5,295 nt of DNA from NCBI GenBank assembly GCA_030460725.1, contig JAKECL010000170.1, forward strand, positions 1 to 5,295, written 5' to 3'. Of this stretch, positions 1 to 4,617 are shown in pieces. The position numbers and the translations under genes are program-made. The notes under the pieces were generated by a model. The model saw only the letters and a list, made by a program, of their open reading frames with translations, was not told where the DNA came from and did not search any database. Each line of letters begins with the position of its first letter. The first letter of the stretch is position 1. This stretch comes from Propionibacterium sp. (lineage in GTDB: Bacteria > Actinomycetota > Actinomycetes > Actinomycetales > Actinomycetaceae).

Positions 1-36
1 CCGGTGTGCCCTGTGCAGATGGTGGGGGCGTGCCCC

Positions 37-762
37 TCACGCAGCGTTGGGTGCCACGGAGGCAGAGGGGGTGCAGTCAGGGGAATCGCAGGTGCGCGCA
101 TCGTCCTGTGCGCAGCGGGGCCCCTCGTCCGGCGCGGCATCCGCATTCCGGGTGCTCCGCAGCTGGAGACGCTGTGCCACCAGACCGACGAGCGAACCTG
201 CGAGCCCGCCGATCCCCATCCCGATGACAATCCCCAGGAGTGGGTGGGTGGTCAGCGATCCACCCACCCCGCCCGCCAGGGCGTAGACGCAGGCCCACAC
301 GAGGGCCGTCGTCCCGTCCAGCACCAGGATGCGACGGATCGGGACACGACGTGAGCCTGCGGCCAGGAACACGGCCACCCTCAGCACCGGGATGAAACGC
401 GAGGTGGACAACAGGAGTGTCCAATGCTGTTCGGCACGCGATGTCACCGTGAGGGCGAGCCGGGAGAATCGGGAGTTCCCTTCCATCGGAATATGACGGC
501 CAATGGCCACCATTGTCATGTCCCCTGCGAGAGCTGCAGTTGACGCGATCACAATGACGGCCACCAGCATGGTGGGATTTCCTGTCGAGATTGCGGCGGC
601 ACCCAGGGCGGACACGACAGTTCCGGCGGGCAGCGGTGGGAAGAATCCATCCCCCCAGCACAGCAGTGCGAGGAGCACCAAGGACCACTGTGAGTTCGCG
701 GCCGTGGTGGACAATTCGATGAGTCGCGGACCCAATGAGATGATGAGGTCGATGAACTCCAT
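37..762 (-). CDS. DedA-family (SNARE-associated/VTT domain) membrane protein
   Basis: This is a polytopic inner-membrane protein of 241 residues. DedA proteins are linked to membrane homeostasis, and some members move undecaprenyl phosphate or phospholipid across the membrane; the substrate here is not known. Family signatures are visible: an acidic residue followed by FFPPLP (D38 to P45), AGD plus IGR near residues 79-89, and the RFIPVLR motif at 122-128 followed by an AAG turn. Hydrophobic segments lie near 28-60, 64-88, 114-135, 144-168 and 174-196. The last 40 or so residues are hydrophilic, Ala/Asp/Pro-rich, and contain three cysteines. I chose the ATG at 762 because GGAGGG sits 5 bases upstream and hydrophobic sequence starts at once; an open-frame extension to 819 is hydrophilic and unlike the family. 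Oddity: the second acidic residue often found after PxP (PSE or PGE) is Gly47 here, and the first is Asp instead of Glu. The gene is divergent from lsr2. Confidence 0.85.
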   Translation of the reverse strand: MEFIDLIISLGPRLIELSTTAANSQWSLVLLALLCWGDGFFPPLPAGTVVSALGAAAISTGNPTMLVAVIVIASTAALAGDMTMVAIGRHIPMEGNSRFSRLALTVTSRAEQHWTLLLSTSRFIPVLRVAVFLAAGSRRVPIRRILVLDGTTALVWACVYALAGGVGGSLTTHPLLGIVIGMGIGGLAGSLVGLVAQRLQLRSTRNADAAPDEGPRCAQDDARTCDSPDCTPSASVAPNAA

Positions 763-845
763 GGTGGCCCTCCGGCGGTCGCTGTGCGGTCCAGTGGGCT
801 CTCGCCCTGCTCCCTCCACTGTGTCACGACCGGTCCCTGCCCGAC

Positions 846-874
846 ATCAGGGACTGCCCTGAACGAACCCTGAT
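846..874. repeat. Interleaved TCAGGG repeats, possible operator of the DedA-family gene
   Basis: TCAGGG (847-852), four bases, CCCTGA (857-862) form a perfect inverted repeat. A second CCCTGA copy at 868-873 lies exactly 11 bp after the first, and the outer ATCAGGG (846-852) pairs with CCCTGAT (868-874). On the minus strand, toward the DedA-family gene, this reads as two TCAGGG units in an 11-bp register followed by an inverted copy, about 85-110 bp upstream of its start. The function is inferred only: it could be a regulator binding site or a small hairpin. Confidence 0.35.
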
Positions 875-1041
875 CGGTCTTCTCCGCCCCCGGGCCACCT
901 GACCTGCGCAATCGGGTGGGGTGACGTCCCTCATTCGTGCTCTGGGGAGGATGTGGAATGCGCCGTGCGTATTCAGCCTCTCTGCCACCGCTTTCCTGTG
1001 TCAGGTGTTCCCGCCCGAAGAGAGAATCCTCTGCGGCTGTT

Positions 1042-1071
1042 CATCCGCAGTGCCTCTTTCCGCATCCGCAG
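1042..1071 (+). repeat. CATCCGCAG direct repeat upstream of the lsr2 promoter
   Basis: Two identical 9-mers, CATCCGCAG, lie at 1042-1050 and 1063-1071, 21 bp apart (two helical turns), both followed by a GC-containing tail. CTGCGG at 1031-1036 is the inverted half-site, giving CTGCGG, eight bases, CCGCAG. The second copy ends 11 bases before the proposed lsr2 -35. The position suits a transcription factor site, but no regulator is identified. Confidence 0.35.
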
Positions 1072-1082
1072 GCATTCCTCCC

Positions 1083-1111
1083 GGGACAATCCAGTTGGTC
1101 ACTGATAGTGT
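1083..1111 (+). promoter_or_regulatory. Predicted lsr2 promoter with extended -10
   Basis: The -35 is GGGACA (1083-1088, 4 of 6 to TTGACA), followed by a 17-base spacer and a -10 of TAGTGT (1106-1111). The -10 is preceded by TG at 1103-1104, one base before the hexamer, which is an extended -10 element. Transcription would begin near 1118, giving a leader of about 36 bases before the lsr2 ATG. The prediction rests on motif matching only. Confidence 0.45.
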
Positions 1112-1153
1112 TCATTCCGACAGAAGTTCGATTGTGTGAAAGGGCAGGGCACC

Positions 1154-1480
1154 ATGAAGAAGACAGAGGTCATCCTGGTCGATGACATTGACGGCTCCAG
1201 CGCGGACAGGACGATCTCCTTCGCGGTGAATGGAGTCTCTTTCGAGATTGACCTGAATGAGGAGCACGCCACCGAGTTGCTCGAAGATTTCGCCAAATGG
1301 GAGTCCCATGCGCGCCGCGTCGGTGGTCGCACCGCTGCGCGGCGTCGTGGCACGTCGACCGGCGCTCCCTCCGAGGCGTCGAAGATTCGTGCATGGGCCC
1401 AGAAGAAGGGCATCGAAGTGTCTGACCGTGGTCGTATCCCCGCCCCCGTGGTGGAGCGCTACCACGCGGAGAACGCCTGA
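1154..1480 (+). CDS. lsr2: Lsr2 family nucleoid-associated protein
   Basis: This 108-residue protein is the actinobacterial H-NS analogue: it coats AT-rich and often foreign DNA, bridges it and silences transcription. The N-terminal dimerisation/oligomerisation domain (about 1-55) carries the family hallmark VDDIDGS (residues 9-15) and the FEIDL strand (30-34). A basic linker (about 54-70, rich in Arg, Gly and Thr) leads to the C-terminal DNA-binding domain (about 72-108), with IRAWA, the EVSDRGRIP segment and a terminal VVERYH helix. The RGR at 92-94 is the AT-hook-like minor-groove clamp. Length is close to the mycobacterial protein (about 112). I chose the ATG at 1154 because the family starts a few residues before the VILVDD strand and AGGG-type sequence (1141-1149) lies upstream; an in-frame GTG at 1136 would add six residues. 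It is single-cistron, with its own promoter and a strong hairpin after the stop. Confidence 0.95.
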   Translation: MKKTEVILVDDIDGSSADRTISFAVNGVSFEIDLNEEHATELLEDFAKWESHARRVGGRTAARRRGTSTGAPSEASKIRAWAQKKGIEVSDRGRIPAPVVERYHAENA

Positions 1481-1498
1481 GTCCCGGCGACCACTCGT

Positions 1499-1534
1499 GA
1501 CCACCCCCAGGACCTCCGGGTCCTGGGGGTGGTC
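1499..1534 (+). terminator. 16-bp GC-rich hairpin after lsr2
   Basis: The stem pairs 1499-1514 with 1519-1534 without a mismatch (GACCACCCCCAGGACC against its complement), closed by the four-base loop TCCG. No T-run follows, which is common for hairpin terminators in high-GC actinobacteria. It begins 18 bases after the lsr2 stop and ends just before the proposed gpmA -35, so it insulates gpmA from lsr2 readthrough. Confidence 0.8.
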
Positions 1535-1536
1535 CC

Positions 1537-1566
1537 ATGACAGGCAGGTGCCCATGATGTGACAAT
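1537..1566 (+). promoter_or_regulatory. Predicted gpmA promoter giving a leaderless mRNA
   Basis: The -35 is ATGACA (1537-1542, 5 of 6), then an 18-base spacer, then a -10 of GACAAT (1561-1566, 4 of 6). Only six bases separate the -10 from the ATG at 1573, so the first transcribed base would be the A of the start codon or very close to it. No Shine-Dalgarno sequence is present in the 15 bases before the ATG, which agrees. GCCCAT (1550-1555) and ATGGGC (1565-1570) form an inverted repeat around the -10, and CCCATGA is repeated at 1534-1540 and 1551-1557; either could be an operator. Confidence 0.5.
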
Positions 1567-1572
1567 GGGCGC

Positions 1573-2310
1573 ATGACCTACACACTGGTGCTCCTCCGCC
1601 ACGGCGAGAGCGAATGGAATGCAAAGAACCTGTTCACCGGCTGGGTCGACGTGCCGTTGTCCGAGAAGGGTCGGGCCGAGGCCGTCCACGGTGGGGAGCT
1701 GCTCAAGGAGGCAGGGGTCCTGCCCGACCTGCTCTTCACCTCCCTGCTGCGCCGCGCGATCATGACCGCGAACCTCTCCCTGGATGCTGCTGACCGTCAC
1801 TGGATCCCGGTCCAGCGCAACTGGCGCCTCAACGAGCGTCACTACGGCGCCTTGCAGGGCAAGAACAAGAAGGAGATCCGCGAGGAGTACGGCGAGGAGC
1901 AGTTCATGCAGTGGCGTCGTTCCTACGACGTCCCGCCGCCCGCCATCGAGCTGGGCTCCGAGTTCTCCCAGGACACCGATGTGCGCTACGCCGGTGAGCC
2001 GATCCCGCGCACCGAATGCCTCAAGGACGTCCTCGAGCGTCTCCTGCCCTACTGGGAGGAGGCCATCGTCCCCGAGATCCGCTCCGGCAAGACGGTCATG
2101 GTCGCCGCCCACGGCAACTCGCTGCGCGCCATCGTCAAGCACCTCGACCACATCTCCGACGACGACATCTCCGGACTCAACATCCCCACGGGCATTCCGC
2201 TGGTCTACGAGCTCGACGAGGAGACCCTCGAGCCCGTCAAGAAGGGCGGCACCTACCTGGACCCCGACGCCGAGGCGAAGATCGCGGCAGTCGCCAACCA
2301 GGGCAAGTGA
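1573..2310 (+). CDS. gpmA: 2,3-bisphosphoglycerate-dependent phosphoglycerate mutase
   Basis: This cytoplasmic glycolytic enzyme of 245 residues interconverts 3-phosphoglycerate and 2-phosphoglycerate through a phosphohistidine intermediate. The family signature LLRHGESEWN spans residues 7-16 with the phosphorylated His10. Other active-site positions are present: the TGW loop (22-24), the LLRRA segment with Arg61, the LNERHYG motif with acid/base Glu88, RRSYDVPPP (115-123), and the second catalytic His180 in AAHGNSLR. Length and motif spacing match the full-length cofactor-dependent family (E. coli about 250), so it is intact. The ATG at 1573 places His10 at the usual position; there is no ribosome binding site, and promoter elements abut the start. 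It lies between lsr2 and a convergent phoU. In mycobacteria the homologue gpm1 lies directly upstream of senX3-regX3, and here phoU is inserted between them on the other strand. Confidence 0.97.
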   Translation: MTYTLVLLRHGESEWNAKNLFTGWVDVPLSEKGRAEAVHGGELLKEAGVLPDLLFTSLLRRAIMTANLSLDAADRHWIPVQRNWRLNERHYGALQGKNKKEIREEYGEEQFMQWRRSYDVPPPAIELGSEFSQDTDVRYAGEPIPRTECLKDVLERLLPYWEEAIVPEIRSGKTVMVAAHGNSLRAIVKHLDHISDDDISGLNIPTGIPLVYELDEETLEPVKKGGTYLDPDAEAKIAAVANQGK

Positions 2311-2320
2311 GCCCACGGGT

Positions 2321-2415
2321 CCCCCCCCCCGCCCGGGCCCCCCCGCGCCCCCCCCCCCCCCCCCGCGGCGGGGGGGGCCCCCCCGCCCCGGTGGGGGGGG
2401 GGGGCCCCCCCCGCG
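2321..2415. repeat. 95-nt C/G homopolymer block between convergent gpmA and phoU
   Basis: These 95 bases are only C and G apart from one T at 2392; no A occurs from 2316 to 2418. Runs include C10 (2321-2330), C7 (2338-2344), C17 (2348-2364), G8 (2370-2377), C7 (2378-2384), G12 (2393-2404) and C8 (2405-2412). Several foldbacks are possible: C2357-2364 with G2370-2377 around a five-base loop, and 2378-2389 with 2393-2404 around GGT with one mismatch. The place is where a bidirectional terminator is expected for two convergent genes. The long pure runs are unlike the rest of the window and may be sequencing or assembly error over a strong GC hairpin; a real G-quadruplex/i-motif-prone tract is the alternative. 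Confidence 0.75.
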
Positions 2416-2422
2416 TCCAGGA

Positions 2423-2446
2423 GGGATCTTGCGCGCGGCAGATCCC
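2423..2446 (-). terminator. Hairpin after the phoU stop
   Basis: GGGATCT (2423-2429) pairs perfectly with AGATCCC (2440-2446) around a ten-base GC-rich loop that can extend the stem by two pairs after a bulged T2430. On the minus strand it begins eight bases after the phoU stop codon, the usual place for a terminator. There is no T-run. The adjacent G/C block may contribute to termination from both directions. Confidence 0.5.
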
Positions 2447-2454
2447 GGTCGCCC

Positions 2455-3123
2455 TCAGAGACGCCCCGTGATCCCCTCCTCCGTGGCAGCCGTGCCTTCC
2501 ACGATGTAGGCGACGCGTCTGGCGACAGACACCGCGTGGTCCCCGAAGCGCTCGAGGAACCGCGCGGCCAGGGTCAGGTCGATGACCTGCGTGCGGGTGA
2601 AGTCGTTGGACTCGTCGGCGATCATGCGGCGCACCTCCACCTGCAGGTCGTCCAGGACGTCGTCCTCGTCCTGGATCCGGCTGGCCAGTGCGAGGTCCTG
2701 GGTGGAGACCAACTCATGGGTCATCCGTGCCATGGCGACCGCGGCCTCTCCCATGCGGTTGATGAGCGGTGCCGCCTGCTCGCAGATCGAGTGGCTGGGG
2801 TAGGTGGAGCGCGCAATCAGGGCTATGTGGCGGGCCAGGTCTCCCTGGCGCTCCAGGGTCTGGGACAGGCGGAGCCCCGCCAGGATCAGCCGCAGGTCGG
2901 AGGCGACCGGGCCCTGGAGGGCGAGCAGGGACACGCACATCTCGTCGATGTTGCGCGCAGCGTCGTCCAGACGTTCATCGGCGTCGATCGTCTGCTCGGC
3001 CATTGTCAGGTCTCCCTGGCGCAGGGAGTTCGTGGCACGCTCGATCGCGCGGGTCACGTTGCGACTCATGTGCTCGAGCTCGTCGCCGAGCTGGGCGAGG
3101 TCCTGACGGTAGAGTTCACGCAC
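2455..3123 (-). CDS. phoU: PhoU phosphate-signalling regulator
   Basis: PhoU links the Pst phosphate transporter to the PhoR/SenX3 kinase and keeps the Pho response off when phosphate is plentiful; it is a cytoplasmic all-helical protein. The 222 residues form two similar three-helix bundles, and each carries the metal-binding E-x-x-x-D type motif: LERQGDLARHI (E91, D95) and LERFGDHAVSVARR (E191, D195). The N-terminus (RELYRQDL, then HMSRN) matches actinobacterial PhoU, and length is in the usual 210-240 range. The frame stays open far upstream opposite senX3, but homology begins at GTG 3123, which has AAAGAGG eight bases upstream; the GTG at 3129 is too close to that site. It is divergent from senX3, sharing a spacer with a PHO box, and convergent with gpmA. 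No pst genes lie in the window. Confidence 0.95.
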   Translation of the reverse strand: MRELYRQDLAQLGDELEHMSRNVTRAIERATNSLRQGDLTMAEQTIDADERLDDAARNIDEMCVSLLALQGPVASDLRLILAGLRLSQTLERQGDLARHIALIARSTYPSHSICEQAAPLINRMGEAAVAMARMTHELVSTQDLALASRIQDEDDVLDDLQVEVRRMIADESNDFTRTQVIDLTLAARFLERFGDHAVSVARRVAYIVEGTAATEEGITGRL

Positions 3124-3183
3124 GGGCACAGCCTCTTTCGCTTCGACCCCACCCTGTCGCGGGGTTCCGGACCGCATTCCACC

Positions 3184-3189
3184 ATTGTC
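3184..3189 (-). promoter_or_regulatory. Predicted -10 of the phoU promoter
   Basis: On the minus strand GACAAT occurs here, the same hexamer proposed for gpmA. No good -35 hexamer lies 16-18 bases upstream; instead the PHO-box repeats end 23 bases upstream. This is the layout expected of an activator-dependent promoter with a weak -35. Transcription would start near 3177 and leave a leader of about 54 bases. The call is a motif inference. Confidence 0.35.
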
Positions 3190-3212
3190 GGGCAGCCGAA
3201 AACCCCCTGCAG

Positions 3213-3230
3213 GGTGAACGGGTGGTGAAC
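3213..3230 (-). promoter_or_regulatory. PHO box: two GTTCACC units 11 bp apart
   Basis: The plus strand reads GGTGAAC at 3213-3219 and again at 3224-3230; on the minus strand these are two GTTCACC units in exact 11-bp register. Streptomyces PhoP binds direct repeat units of 11 bp with a GTTCACC core, and mycobacterial RegX3 binds related GTGAAC-type repeats. A weaker third copy (GATGACT, 3235-3241, 4 of 7 matches) continues the same period. The box lies in the phoU–senX3 spacer and points toward phoU, so RegX3 encoded next door is the likely ligand. Confidence 0.75.
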
Positions 3231-3277
3231 GCCGGATGACTGCTCCTCCTGCCTCCACTCTCCCACCCGGTGTGGGC

Positions 3278-3306
3278 GTGGCAGCAGCGTCTCGACCCGC
3301 TACTGT
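3278..3306 (+). promoter_or_regulatory. Predicted senX3 promoter giving a leaderless mRNA
   Basis: The -35 is GTGGCA (3278-3283, 4 of 6), then a 17-base spacer, then a -10 of TACTGT (3301-3306), which fits the actinobacterial TAnnnT pattern. Six bases later comes the GTG start at 3313, so transcription would begin at or next to the start codon. No Shine-Dalgarno sequence is present before that GTG. The PHO box ends about 47 bases upstream of the -35. Confidence 0.5.
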
Positions 3307-3312
3307 GGCCCC

Positions 3313-4617
3313 GTGCCGGAAGTTCTCACGCTGGTCCTGGTGGCCGCCCTGGGACTGCTCGTCGGAGCGGTCGGGGTCGGCGCATTCGTGTTCTCCGAGC
3401 GTCAACGCAGCGCCGAGGACACCGTCGAGGTCGAACACGAGGGCCTGCCCGGCGACGTCCTCTCCGTCCTCACCGCCCTGCCCGGCATCGCGATCGTGCT
3501 GGAGCGCGACGACTCCGTGATGCGTGCCGATGCGGCGGCGTACTCCAAGGGCCTCGTGCGCGGGAATGCGCTGGCCCACGGGCAACTCTCCGACCTGGTC
3601 CACCGCGTGCGACGCGGAGGTCTGGCCGTCACGGACAAGATGCAGTTGCCCCGCTCCTCGATCTCCGCCTCCACGATGCTCGACTTCGAGGTCCGTGTCG
3701 CTGCACTCCCGGCAGGGCGGATCCTGTTGCTGGCCGAGGACCTCACCGCCCAACGACGCCTTGAGGCGACCCGGCGCGACTTCACCGCCAATGTCTCCCA
3801 CGAGTTGAAGACTCCCGTCGGAGCGATCCAGCTGCTGGCCGAGACGATTGCCGACAACCCCGGCGACGAGGAGGCGGTCGCCCACTTCGCCCCGCGGCTG
3901 CGACGCGAGTCCGAGAGACTCTCCGCCCTGGTCCAGGACATCATCGACCTCTCCCGGCTGCAGGAACCCGACGCGTTGGCGGCCGCCGAGCTCCTCGACG
4001 TCGACGATGTCGTCAGCGCCGCCCTGCTCCGCCAGGAGACGATCGCCGAGGCCAACGGTGTGGAGCTGGTGGGTCCCCTCACCTCCTCGCACGCCCACGT
4101 GTGGGGTGACCGGGACATGCTGGTCACCGCTGTGCGCAATCTCGTGGACAACGCCGTTCGCTACTCCCCCCACGGTGGCCGGGTGAGCGTGGGCGTGGAG
4201 GTGCACGACGACCTGGTGTCCCTCTCCGTGGTGGACTCCGGTGTCGGGATCTCGGTGGAGGACCAGGCGCGCGTCTTTGAGCGTTTCTACCGCGTGGACC
4301 CCGCCCGCTCCCGTTCCACCGGGGGGACGGGCCTGGGCCTGTCCATCGTCAAGCACGTCGCTGCGGACCACGGAGGGACCGTCACCGTGTGGTCGCGTCC
4401 CGGGCGTGGCTCGACCTTCACCCTGGTCCTCCCCCTGGCTCCCGCCCGCGGGGGCGAGCCCGGTGGGGACGTGGGCGTCGGGGACGAGGGGGGCGCCGCC
4501 CTCGTGGAGGGTCAGGACGCTCACAGCGCGACGGATGCAGGGCGCGGAGGGCCCGTTGAGGACGGGGCGGTGCCGCAGCGAGGACACCGAGGCGAAGAGG
4601 AGGAGAGAACACGATGA
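3313..4617 (+). CDS. senX3: SenX3/PhoR-type phosphate sensor histidine kinase
   Basis: This 434-residue membrane kinase phosphorylates RegX3 when phosphate is limiting. One hydrophobic N-terminal segment (about 4-27) is followed by a cytoplasmic PAS-like region (about 48-145). The HisKA domain carries NVSHELKTPVG with phospho-acceptor His163. The HATPase domain has the N box (VRNLVDNAVRYS, Asn276 and Asn280), the G1 box (DSGVGIS, 308-314), the ERFYRVD F box and the G2 box (GGTGLGLSIVKH, 337-348). The kinase core matches mycobacterial SenX3, including the short distance between membrane and PAS region. After residue 376 a tail of about 58 residues, rich in Gly, Asp, Glu and Arg, is probably disordered; mycobacterial SenX3 also ends in a charged tail. 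Start GTG 3313 puts the membrane segment at the N-terminus and is probably leaderless. The stop overlaps the regX3 start (ATGA), so the two are translationally coupled. Confidence 0.95.
   Translation: MPEVLTLVLVAALGLLVGAVGVGAFVFSERQRSAEDTVEVEHEGLPGDVLSVLTALPGIAIVLERDDSVMRADAAAYSKGLVRGNALAHGQLSDLVHRVRRGGLAVTDKMQLPRSSISASTMLDFEVRVAALPAGRILLLAEDLTAQRRLEATRRDFTANVSHELKTPVGAIQLLAETIADNPGDEEAVAHFAPRLRRESERLSALVQDIIDLSRLQEPDALAAAELLDVDDVVSAALLRQETIAEANGVELVGPLTSSHAHVWGDRDMLVTAVRNLVDNAVRYSPHGGRVSVGVEVHDDLVSLSVVDSGVGISVEDQARVFERFYRVDPARSRSTGGTGLGLSIVKHVAADHGGTVTVWSRPGRGSTFTLVLPLAPARGGEPGGDVGVGDEGGAALVEGQDAHSATDAGRGGPVEDGAVPQRGHRGEEEERTR

Larger units (their letters stand above)
763..1153. other. Divergent intergenic region between the DedA-family gene and lsr2
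   Basis: This 391-bp spacer separates two divergent starts and should hold both promoters. It contains a TCAGGG/CCCTGA repeat cluster (846-874) on the dedA side, and a CATCCGCAG direct repeat (1042-1071) plus a reasonable lsr2 promoter (1083-1111) on the other. Base composition is more AT-rich toward lsr2. A 75-codon ORF (958-1185, plus strand) has a GGGGAGG seven bases before its ATG, but it runs into lsr2, lacks GC-rich third positions and resembles nothing I know. I could not identify a convincing dedA promoter. Confidence 0.6.

Noticed and set aside
21..40. Small GGGG/CCCC foldback at the end of the DedA-family gene
   Set aside because: The stem is only four to seven pairs with imperfections and overlaps the stop codon; too weak to call a terminator, and sequence downstream is cut by the window edge.
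958..1185. Small plus-strand ORF (75 codons) with GGGGAGG before its ATG
   Set aside because: It reads out of frame into lsr2, third positions lack the G/C bias of real genes here, and its span includes the lsr2 promoter and the upstream repeats. A chance ORF is likelier, although the ribosome-site match is good.
1459..2316. Minus-strand 285-codon ORF opposite gpmA
   Set aside because: It is a shadow of gpmA; its Leu/Val/Gly/Asp-rich translation has no recognisable family, and it overlaps a clear terminator and promoter.
1784..2509. Plus-strand 241-codon ORF through gpmA and the G/C block
   Set aside because: It is a frame shadow of gpmA with Ser/Arg/Pro-rich low-complexity sequence and poly-Pro/Gly from the homopolymer block.
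3262..3276. CCCAC / GTGGG inverted repeat upstream of senX3
   Set aside because: It is five base pairs only, common by chance in sequence this GC-rich, with no second copy near the other promoters.
3124..4587. Minus-strand open frame continuing upstream of phoU for over 480 codons opposite senX3
   Set aside because: It is the antisense of a well-supported histidine kinase gene, has repetitive Gly/Val/His-rich composition with no domain, and phoU homology begins only at the GTG at 3123. Long antisense frames are expected in high-GC genes.
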